Part shown: positions 1-5,334 of the stretch, piece after piece | How positions within the stretch are numbered: the stretch's first letter is position 1 | How the letters are laid out: each line of letters opens with the position of its first letter | Origin: Pseudomonadota bacterium | GTDB taxonomy: Bacteria; Pseudomonadota; Alphaproteobacteria; Ferrovibrionales; Ferrovibrionaceae | Assembly: GCA_021793055.1 (NCBI GenBank) | Contig: JAJYTL010000215.1 | Location: 1-5,994, forward strand | Length of the DNA stretch: 5,994 nt | Direction: 5' to 3' | Translations under genes and position numbers: made by a program | The notes under the pieces: model-generated | The model's database searches: none | Told to the model about the DNA's origin: nothing | What the model saw: the letters and a program-made list of their open reading frames with translations, nothing else

Positions 1-1
1 C

Positions 2-256
2 GACGAAGTGGCCCGTGCCATGGCCGAGGGCGCGCTCGCGGCGGCGCCTGTCGATCTTACCGTCGCCGTGACCGGCATCGCGGGGCCGGGCGGCGGCAGC
101 GTCGAAAAACCGGTCGGCCTCGTGCATATCGCCGTCGCCGCCCGCCACCAAGCGACGCGCCACGAGCGCCATCTCTTTGGCCCGGGCGATCGCCACGCCA
201 TTCGTCTGGCCACGGTCGCCGCCGCCCTGCGGCTGCTGGCCGAAGCATTGCCGTGA
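2..256 (+). CDS. CinA family protein, C-terminal part (nicotinamide-nucleotide amidase), 5' truncated by window edge
   Basis: This is the last 84 codons of a gene that enters from the left edge; the frame is open from base 2 and ends at TGA 254-256. The residues include VTGIAGPGGGS followed by EKPVGLV, the most conserved stretch of the CinA C-terminal domain (PncC/YgaD type), and end with the usual GDR...AIRLATVAAALRLL helix. Known family members hydrolyse nicotinamide mononucleotide to nicotinate mononucleotide and ammonia in the cytoplasm, as part of pyridine-nucleotide salvage. Only the domain's end is visible, so I cannot tell whether this is a stand-alone amidase of about 165 residues, as is common next to lipA/ratA clusters in alphaproteobacteria, or a full CinA with an N-terminal MoaB-like domain. 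The GTG at base 8 is an internal Val codon, not the start. The stop overlaps the start of the next gene by 4 bases, so the two are probably co-transcribed and translationally coupled. Confidence 0.9.
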   Translation, partial: DEVARAMAEGALAAAPVDLTVAVTGIAGPGGGSVEKPVGLVHIAVAARHQATRHERHLFGPGDRHAIRLATVAAALRLLAEALP

Positions 257-1011
257 GCAGCACGTCACCCGAGACGCCGCCGTCGAGCGCCGGCGAAGCC
301 GCGCCCGGCGGCAAGGATGTCATCGTCGCCGTCACAGTCACCATCGGGCTGATCGTCATTATCCTGCTCGCCGCCATCGCCATCCATCCGCCCGGCATGA
401 ACGCCGGCGACCGGCCGGTAGACCGCCTCGCGCTCACCGCCAGCCTGCTCGCGCTCCAGAACGCAGCACTTCTCGCCGGCGTGGCCGTTGCGGCGCGCGG
501 CCGCCCTCTCACGCAACTGCTCGGCCTTCGCGGGCTGTCACTCCGGCAATGGCTGCTCGCCTTCGCCGCCGGCCTCGTCATCGGGCCGGTGCTGAGCTTC
601 GGCATCGCCCTGCTGCAGTCCCTGCTCGGCCAGCCGCCGCACACGCCGGGCATCAGCCTTCTCGCGCCGGCGGGCTTTTCCTGGACCGCCTTCGCGGTGA
701 TGCTCCTCCTTGGCGGCATTGTGGCCCCGATTGCCGAAGAAACCTTGTTCCGCGGCATGCTGTTCGGCTGGCTGCGGCGACGGATGCGCATCTGGCTCGC
801 GGCGCTCCTCAGCGCCATCCCCTTCGGCATCGCCCACATCCAGCCCGAGCATGTTCTTTACGCCACCGCGGTGGGCTTCCTGCTCGCGCTGCTCTATCAG
901 CGCTTCCGCTCGCTCTGGGCCTCGATCGCCGCGCACATGGCAATCAACCTGCTCGCGATCTCCTACGTTTATTATGCTCTGGCGCAAGGCGTGCCGCTGT
1001 CGAAGATCTGA
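253..1011 (+). CDS. CPBP family intramembrane metalloprotease (Rce1/Abi-like)
   Basis: A 252-residue membrane protein. It carries the three hallmark motifs of the CPBP (CAAX protease and bacteriocin-processing) family: EExxxR as E162-E163-TLF-R167, FxxxH as F191-GIA-H195, and HxxxN as H228-MAI-N232. These residues form the glutamate/histidine active site within the membrane in Rce1-type proteases. Hydrophobic segments lie near residues 22-45, 60-82, 98-124, 143-162, 178-195, 199-217 and 222-243, so about seven membrane spans. All catalytic residues are present, so it should be active. The substrate cannot be read from the sequence; bacterial relatives have been linked to bacteriocin maturation or self-immunity, anchoring of surface proteins and anti-sigma cleavage, and many have no known role. 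The GTG start at 253 is favoured because it makes a GTGA overlap with the upstream stop and keeps the first membrane span; the next Met (residue 49) would delete that span. No strong Shine-Dalgarno is visible, consistent with coupling to the upstream gene. Confidence 0.9.
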   Translation: MSSTSPETPPSSAGEAAPGGKDVIVAVTVTIGLIVIILLAAIAIHPPGMNAGDRPVDRLALTASLLALQNAALLAGVAVAARGRPLTQLLGLRGLSLRQWLLAFAAGLVIGPVLSFGIALLQSLLGQPPHTPGISLLAPAGFSWTAFAVMLLLGGIVAPIAEETLFRGMLFGWLRRRMRIWLAALLSAIPFGIAHIQPEHVLYATAVGFLLALLYQRFRSLWASIAAHMAINLLAISYVYYALAQGVPLSKI

Positions 1012-1040
1012 CCGGCCGCCCGCGTGGCGCGCCTTGGCCC
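1012..1040. other. Convergent intergenic gap between the CPBP gene and ratA
   Basis: The 29 bases between two converging stop codons. A short GCCC-TCA-GGGC stem (1037-1047) overlaps the ratA stop codon, and a GGCGCGCC palindrome lies near 1027. Neither is followed by a T-run on either strand, so I cannot call an intrinsic terminator. Transcription from both sides must end by another mechanism or run into the opposing gene. Confidence 0.4.
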
Positions 1041-1514
1041 TCAGGGCTTGATTGGGCCGGAGGGCGACGGCAGGCTCGCTCCCGCACCGTAGAGCGCCGC
1101 CGCGCGGCCCTCGAAGGCGCCGATCATCCGCCGCACCGCTTCGTTGAACAGCACGCCGATCGCCGCTTTCAGCACACGCGAGCGAAATTCGAAATCGACG
1201 TAAAAGTCGATCAAGGTCTCGCCGTCACCGTGCGGCAGGAACAGCCAGTGGTTGGTGAGATGGCGGAACGGGCCCTCGGTGTATGAGACGTCGATACGGC
1301 CCGGCGGATCGAGAACGACGCGCGAGGTGAACCGCTCCCGGAACATCTTGAAGCCGATAATCATGTCAGCGAGCAGAACGTTACCCTCGCGCTTGCGGAT
1401 GCGGGCGCCAACGCACCAGGGCAAAAATTCAGGATAGCTCTCGATCCCGGCGACAAGGTCGAACAGCTGCTGCGGGCTATAGGGAAGAACCCGCCTCTCG
1501 GCATGGGTCGGCAT
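1041..1514 (-). CDS. ratA: RatA/COQ10-like START-domain protein (polyketide cyclase/SRPBCC family)
   Basis: A 157-residue soluble protein of the RatA/COQ10 branch of the START (SRPBCC) fold, of full family length. Diagnostic features are YPEFLPWC at residues 27-34, the stretch around TEGPF (79-83) followed by a W-F pair, and the FEFRS segment (108-112) before the long C-terminal helix. COQ10 proteins bind ubiquinone and support its delivery for respiration; E. coli RatA was reported to bind the 50S ribosomal subunit and block subunit joining. The Caulobacter CC1736 protein is a structurally known relative. Next to pyruvate dehydrogenase genes, a ubiquinone-related role is more plausible than a toxin, and no ratB-like partner lies beside it here; that is inference. 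The open frame extends upstream to 1583, overlapping lipA, but those residues are basic and not family-like. The ATG at 1514 gives the normal N-terminus (MPTHAERRVL) and sits 4 nt after the lipA stop. It lacks a clear Shine-Dalgarno, so translational coupling to lipA is likely. Confidence 0.88.
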   Translation of the reverse strand: MPTHAERRVLPYSPQQLFDLVAGIESYPEFLPWCVGARIRKREGNVLLADMIIGFKMFRERFTSRVVLDPPGRIDVSYTEGPFRHLTNHWLFLPHGDGETLIDFYVDFEFRSRVLKAAIGVLFNEAVRRMIGAFEGRAAALYGAGASLPSPSGPIKP

Positions 1515-1518
1515 CGGC

Positions 1519-2460
1519 TTAGACGGCTTTCGCGGCCAGCGCTTCGCGCGCGGCCCGGAGCCGCGCAAAATCCTCGCCAGCATGATGCGAGGAGCGGGTC
1601 AAGGGCGAGGCGGAAACCATGAGAAAACCCTTGCCGAACGCCATTTCCTTCAGGCGCGCGAATTCGTCCGGCGACACGAAGCGATCGAGCGGCGCGTGCT
1701 TCGGCGTCGGCTGCAGGTATTGGCCGACCGTAAGGAAATCGACCTCCGCCGAGCGGAGATCGTCCATCACCTGATAGATCTCCCCCATGTCCTCGCCGAG
1801 GCCGACCATGAGTCCGGACTTGGTGAAGATCGTCGGATCGAGCTCCTTGGCTCGGCTCAAGAGCCGCAGCGAATGGAAATAACGCGCGCCCGGCCGGATC
1901 GATGGATAGAGCCGCGGCACGGTTTCGAGATTGTGGTTGAAGACGTCGGGCTTGGCCGCCACCACCGCCTCAAGGGCACCAGGTTTGCGCAGGAAATCGG
2001 GGGTCAGGACTTCGATCGTGGTGCCAGGCGCCTTGGCGCGGATCGCCCGGATCACGGCGACAAACTGGCCGGCGCCGCCGTCCTCCAGATCATCGCGGTC
2101 GACCGAGGTCACCACCACATGCTCGAGATTGAGCCCGCCGACGGCCTCCGCCACATGTTCGGGCTCGTGCGGATCGAGCGCCTGGGGATTGCCGGTGGCG
2201 ACGTTGCAGAAAGCGCAGGCCCGGGTGCAGACCGAACCCAGGATCATCACCGTCGCGTGGCGCTTCGCCCAGCACTCGCCGATATTCGGGCAGGCGGCCT
2301 CCTCGCAAACGGTATTGAGGCCGAGCCCGCGCATCAGCTTCCGGGTGACCTGATATTCCGGCGATGTGGGCGCCTTGACCCGAATCCAGGCAGGCTTGCG
2401 CGCCACCGGATGATCCGGCCGCAGGCGCTTTTCGGGATGGCGCAGGGGAATTTCGCTCAT
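1519..2460 (-). CDS. lipA: Lipoyl synthase (radical SAM)
   Basis: A 313-residue cytoplasmic enzyme, full length for the family. It inserts two sulfur atoms into octanoyl groups already attached to E2 and GcvH lipoyl domains, making the lipoyl cofactor. Both iron-sulfur cluster sites are complete. The auxiliary cluster site is C52-C57-C63 (CEEAACPNIGEC) with the C-terminal R289-S290-S291 motif. The radical-SAM cluster site is C78xxxC82xxC85 (CTRACAFC). Other family signatures are the NHNLET stretch (175-180) and GLMVGLGE (216-223). The ATG at 2460 is the only sensible start: the next Met (43) lies inside the conserved N-terminal region. The upstream AAGGA (2468-2464) is unusually close, 3 nt from the ATG. 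The gene lies 42 nt after lpd and 4 nt before ratA, so it makes the cofactor for PdhC encoded in the same cluster. A lipB gene is not in the window. Confidence 0.97.
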   Translation of the reverse strand: MSEIPLRHPEKRLRPDHPVARKPAWIRVKAPTSPEYQVTRKLMRGLGLNTVCEEAACPNIGECWAKRHATVMILGSVCTRACAFCNVATGNPQALDPHEPEHVAEAVGGLNLEHVVVTSVDRDDLEDGGAGQFVAVIRAIRAKAPGTTIEVLTPDFLRKPGALEAVVAAKPDVFNHNLETVPRLYPSIRPGARYFHSLRLLSRAKELDPTIFTKSGLMVGLGEDMGEIYQVMDDLRSAEVDFLTVGQYLQPTPKHAPLDRFVSPDEFARLKEMAFGKGFLMVSASPLTRSSHHAGEDFARLRAAREALAAKAV

Positions 2461-2470
2461 AAGTCCTTCA

Positions 2471-2498
2471 CGCGACCTCGTCGCGGCGCCTTGGCGCC
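2471..2498 (-). repeat. Two adjacent GC-rich hairpins in the lpd-lipA gap
   Basis: Two inverted repeats lie back to back between the lpd stop and the lipA start. The first, at 2471-2485, is CGCGAC-CTC-GTCGCG, a perfect 6-bp stem with a 3-nt loop. The second, at 2485-2498, is GGCGCC-TT-GGCGCC, which can fold as a 5-bp stem with a CTTG loop. The two share base 2485, so both full stems could not form exactly at once. No T-run follows on the minus strand, so this is not a standard terminator. The first hairpin ends 2 nt before the lipA Shine-Dalgarno. Possible roles are an mRNA end stabiliser, a processing site or a brake on lipA translation; this is inference. Confidence 0.5.
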
Positions 2499-2502
2499 TG
2501 CC

Positions 2503-3912
2503 TTAGAAGTGGAGCGCGTGGCCGTAGGCGTCAAGCACCGATTCGTGCATGGCTTCCGAGAGGGTGGGGTGCGGAAAGATGGTCTCCATCAGTTCCGCCT
2601 CGGTCGCCTCCAGGGTGCGCGCGATGCCATAGCCCTGGATCATCTCGGTGACTTCGGGGCCGATCATATGGGCGCCGAGGAGCTCGCCGGTCTTGGCGTC
2701 GAAAATCGTCTTCACCATGCCCTCGGTGTCGTTCAGGGCCACCGCCTTGCCATTGCCGATGAAGGGGAAGCGCCCGACCTTGATCGCGCGCCCGTTCTCC
2801 TTCGCCTTGGCCTCGGTCAGGCCGACGCTGGCGATCTGGGGATGCGAATAGGTGCAGGCCGGGACGCGGCTCGTGTCGAGTGGCTCGACGCCTTTGACGC
2901 CGGCAATCTTCTCGACGCACATCACGCCCTCGTGCATCGCCTTGTGGGCGAGCCAGGGCGGGCCGACGATATCACCGATGGCATAGACCCCGGGCTCGCC
3001 GGTTTGGCACCAGCGATCGACCTGGATATGGCCCTTCTCCACCTTGACCCCGGTCTTCTCGAGGCCGATGCCCTCGACGTTGCCGACGATGCCGACCGCG
3101 AGAATGGCGCGCTCGACGCTGATCTTTTCCGTCTTCCCGGCCGTGTCCTTGAGGCTCGCGACGACGCCGGCGCCCTGCTTCGCCAAGGCGCTCACCGTGG
3201 TCTTGGTGCGGAGCTTGATACCCTGCCGCTCGAAAGCCTTGGCGGCGAGCTCCGAGATTTCGGCATCCTCCACCGGCAGGATACGATCAAGAATCTCCAC
3301 CACCGTCACCTCGGTGCCGAGGGCGCAGTAAAACGAAGCGAACTCGATCCCGATCGCGCCGGAGCCGATCACCAGAAGCGATTTCGGCATCGCCTTCGGC
3401 ACCATCGCTTCCTTGTAGGTCCAGACGCGCTCGCCATCGGGCTCAAGACCCGGGAAGCTGCGGGCGCGGGCACCGGTGGCGACGATGATATGCCGGGCGG
3501 AAAGCTCGCTTGCCGTGCCATCCGCCGCCGTGACCCGCACCCGGCCCTTGCCGGCCAGCGCGCCGCTGCCCATCACGACCGCGACCTTGTTCTTCTTGAG
3601 CAGGAACTTCACCCCGTTCGAGAGCTGGTCGGCGACTTTCCGCGAGCGCTTGACGATGCCGGCAAAATCGAAGCCGATCTTGCCCTCGACCGTGCAGCCG
3701 AAATCGGCGGCGTGTTGTAGCGTTCGCAAGACCTCGGCCGAGCGCAGCAGGGCCTTGGTCGGGATGCAACCCCAGTTCAGGCAGATGCCGCCGAGATGCT
3801 CGCGCTCCACCACCGCGGTCTTCATGCCGAGTTGCGCCGCACGGATCGCCGCCACGTAACCGCCCGGGCCGGAGCCGATCACCACGAGATCGAATTGCGT
3901 CGCGTCAGGCAC
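2503..3912 (-). CDS. lpd: Dihydrolipoyl dehydrogenase (E3 of pyruvate dehydrogenase complex)
   Basis: A 469-residue FAD flavoenzyme of the pyridine nucleotide-disulfide oxidoreductase family, full length. It reoxidises the dihydrolipoyl group of E2 and passes electrons through FAD to NAD+. Features in order: FAD-binding GSGPGG (13-18); redox disulfide C44-C49 in GGICLNWGCIPTKAL; ATGARA (145-150); NAD-binding GSGAIG (183-188) in a second Rossmann fold; the second FAD contact YAIGD (310-314); and a C-terminal dimerisation domain with the catalytic H448-E453 pair in HPTLSE. It has no N-terminal lipoyl domain, unlike some E3 proteins. The start is GTG at 3912-3910, supported by a good AAGGAG 7 nt upstream and by the Rossmann strand beginning at residue 7. 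It follows pdhC after 144 nt, so it serves this pyruvate dehydrogenase complex; it may also serve other 2-oxoacid dehydrogenases or the glycine cleavage system if no other E3 exists in the genome. Confidence 0.97.
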   Translation of the reverse strand: MPDATQFDLVVIGSGPGGYVAAIRAAQLGMKTAVVEREHLGGICLNWGCIPTKALLRSAEVLRTLQHAADFGCTVEGKIGFDFAGIVKRSRKVADQLSNGVKFLLKKNKVAVVMGSGALAGKGRVRVTAADGTASELSARHIIVATGARARSFPGLEPDGERVWTYKEAMVPKAMPKSLLVIGSGAIGIEFASFYCALGTEVTVVEILDRILPVEDAEISELAAKAFERQGIKLRTKTTVSALAKQGAGVVASLKDTAGKTEKISVERAILAVGIVGNVEGIGLEKTGVKVEKGHIQVDRWCQTGEPGVYAIGDIVGPPWLAHKAMHEGVMCVEKIAGVKGVEPLDTSRVPACTYSHPQIASVGLTEAKAKENGRAIKVGRFPFIGNGKAVALNDTEGMVKTIFDAKTGELLGAHMIGPEVTEMIQGYGIARTLEATEAELMETIFPHPTLSEAMHESVLDAYGHALHF

Positions 3913-3919
3913 AAGAACG

Positions 3920-3925
3920 CTCCTT
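3920..3925 (-). promoter_or_regulatory. Shine-Dalgarno of lpd
   Basis: On the minus strand this reads AAGGAG, 7 nt before the GTG start of lpd. It is the strongest ribosome binding site in the window. It fixes the non-ATG start and suggests that lpd is translated independently of pdhC. Confidence 0.8.
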
Positions 3926-3938
3926 TTTATATCAACGC

Positions 3939-3957
3939 CTTAGATCTTTGATCTAAG
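3939..3957. repeat. Perfect inverted repeat upstream of lpd
   Basis: CTTAGATC (3939-3946), TTT loop, GATCTAAG (3950-3957): a perfect 8-bp stem, 27 nt upstream of the lpd start codon. A third copy of the half-site CTTAGAT is at 4031-4037, near the end of pdhC. The sequence is AT-rich against a GC-rich background. It is not followed by a T-run in the lpd direction, so it is a poor intrinsic terminator. It could be an operator for a dimeric regulator or an RNA hairpin in the leader of lpd. I do not recognise it as a known operator. Confidence 0.6.
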
Positions 3958-4033
3958 ACCAGAAAAAACTACGGGCGAAGCGGCAACACCAGATCGAATA
4001 CCGGCAATCGTCGGCCCTTGCCAGAAAAGGCTT

Positions 4034-4053
4034 AGATTTAACCTAGGAAATCT
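4034..4053 (-). terminator. Weak hairpin just downstream of pdhC (possible partial terminator)
   Basis: AGATTT (4034-4039) and AAATCT (4048-4053) form a 6-bp stem around an 8-nt loop containing the CCTAGG palindrome. It begins 3 nt after the pdhC stop. Read on the minus strand, the hairpin is followed by AAGCCTTTTC, a short T-run. The stem is AT-rich and so weak, and full termination is doubtful. It might lower read-through from pdhC into lpd, or simply be an AT-rich spacer. Confidence 0.25.
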
Positions 4054-4056
4054 TCG

Positions 4057-5319
4057 TCAAACCATTAAAAGGACGGGATTTTCGATGTACTTGCGGATCG
4101 CCGACAGGAAACGGGCGCCGAGCACGCCGTCGATCACGCGGTGGTCGCAGGCCAAGGTGCAGCTCATCAGCGTCGCCACGGCAAGGGCGCCGTTCCGCAC
4201 CACCGGACGCTGCTCCGCCGCGCCGACGGCGAGGATCGACCCCTGGGGCGGATTGATGATCGCGGCGAACTCGCGGATCTTGTACATGCCGAGATTCGAG
4301 ATCGAGAACGCCCCGCCCTGGTATTCCTCGGGCATCAGCTTGCCGGCCTTGGCCCGCTCAGCGAGATTGCGCATCTCGCTCGCCACCATGCTGACGGTCT
4401 TGCGGTCGGCGGCGCGGATGATCGGCGTGATGAGGCCGTTCTCGATCGCAACCGCCACCGAGACATCGGCGGTCTGCGACCGCATGATCGCGTCACCGCC
4501 CCAGATCGCGTTGGCCTCGGGCACCTTCGCCAGCGCCAAGCCGGCCGCGCGGATCAGGAAGTCGTTCACGGTGAGCTTATATTCGGTGTTGTCGTTGATC
4601 TGGCGCCTGAGCGCCAGCAGCTGATCGAGCTCCATATCGACGGTGAGGTAGAAATGCGGCACCTGCTGCTTCGATTCCTGCATGCGCCGCGCGATCGTCT
4701 TCCGCATCGAGGTCAGCGGTACGGCAACGAAGCCGCCTTGCGGCAATTCCGGCGCCGGCACCACGCCACCCGGCGCCCGCGCCCCCGCGCCGCCGAGCCG
4801 CGCCTCGATATCGCGCTTGACGATCCGCCCGCGCGGGCCGGAGCCGGTCACCGCGCCAAGATCGATGCCGCTTTGCGCCGCCATGCGCCGCGCCAGTGGG
4901 CTCGCAAAAACATGGCCCGTCTGGTTGGCCGGCGCCGGAGCGGGGGCCGGAGTTGCTAGGGAAGCAGCCGGCGCCCGTGCCACGTGCGATGGCGCCGCCG
5001 CGGCGGCAGCCGGCGCGGGCGCGGCGAACGGCTTGGCCGCGCCCGGCTTGTAGCCGCTAAGCGCGCTGGCCTTTTCCCCTTCGCCCAACAGAACCGCGAT
5101 CGGCGTGTTCACCGCCACGTTCTCGGAACCTTCCGGAACCAATATCTTGCCGACACGGCCCTCGTCGACCGCCTCGACCTCCATCGTCGCCTTGTCGGTC
5201 TCAATCTCCGCCACGACCATTCCCGCCGTGACCGCATCCCCCTCCTTCACCGACCAGCGCGCCAGCTTCCCTTCCGTCATCGTCGGCGACAACGCCGGCA
5301 TCAATATTTCTATCGGCAT
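4057..5319 (-). CDS. pdhC: Dihydrolipoamide acetyltransferase (E2 of pyruvate dehydrogenase complex)
   Basis: A 420-residue E2 protein that takes the acetyl group from E1 on its lipoyl arm and transfers it to CoA; E2 also forms the structural core of the complex. Domains in order: one lipoyl domain (about 1-80) with the lipoylated K43 in ETDKATMEV; an Ala/Pro-rich flexible linker (about 94-132); a peripheral-subunit-binding domain (about 138-176, FASPLARRMA to DIEARLG) that holds E1 or E3; a second short linker (about 177-196); and the catalytic acyltransferase domain (about 197-420) with the active-site motif D392-H393-R394-V-I-D397-G. One lipoyl domain and this length are typical of alphaproteobacterial PdhC, rather than the three-lipoyl E. 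coli form. The ATG at 5319 begins the lipoyl domain directly (MPIEILMPALSPTM) and has a modest GGGGA upstream. It follows pdhB by 15 nt, so the two are surely in one operon. Confidence 0.97.
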   Translation of the reverse strand: MPIEILMPALSPTMTEGKLARWSVKEGDAVTAGMVVAEIETDKATMEVEAVDEGRVGKILVPEGSENVAVNTPIAVLLGEGEKASALSGYKPGAAKPFAAPAPAAAAAAPSHVARAPAASLATPAPAPAPANQTGHVFASPLARRMAAQSGIDLGAVTGSGPRGRIVKRDIEARLGGAGARAPGGVVPAPELPQGGFVAVPLTSMRKTIARRMQESKQQVPHFYLTVDMELDQLLALRRQINDNTEYKLTVNDFLIRAAGLALAKVPEANAIWGGDAIMRSQTADVSVAVAIENGLITPIIRAADRKTVSMVASEMRNLAERAKAGKLMPEEYQGGAFSISNLGMYKIREFAAIINPPQGSILAVGAAEQRPVVRNGALAVATLMSCTLACDHRVIDGVLGARFLSAIRKYIENPVLLMV

Positions 5320-5334
5320 CAGCGTCCCCGGACT

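Noticed and set aside
57..839. A 260-codon minus-strand open frame antisense to the CPBP gene
   Set aside because: The plus-strand frame carries all three CPBP active-site motifs and membrane spans; the minus frame is Arg/Pro/Ser-rich with no motif.
177..1286. A 369-codon plus-strand open frame across cinA, the CPBP gene and ratA
   Set aside because: It is out of frame with cinA and the CPBP gene and antisense to ratA. The translation is very Arg/Ala/His-rich and resembles no protein family; it is a GC-content shadow.
1515..1583. Upstream extension of ratA, giving 23 more residues and overlapping lipA
   Set aside because: The added residues are basic and unlike the family N-terminus; the ATG at 1514 gives the usual length and the usual 4-nt operon spacing.
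1582..3720. A 712-codon open frame on the plus strand, antisense to lipA and most of lpd
   Set aside because: It runs opposite two unmistakable enzymes, including their conserved cluster and disulfide motifs. Its translation is rich in Arg, Asp, Gly, His and Leu with no domain I recognise, which is what the antisense frame of GC-rich genes gives. Codon conservation should sit with lipA and lpd.
4141..4959. A 272-codon plus-strand open frame antisense to pdhC
   Set aside because: It lies wholly inside the pdhC catalytic and binding domains and has a His/Arg-rich shadow composition.
4741..5050. Low-complexity, very GC-rich stretch within pdhC
   Set aside because: It encodes the normal Ala/Pro-rich linkers and the subunit-binding domain of an E2 protein, so it is not a DNA repeat or foreign insertion.
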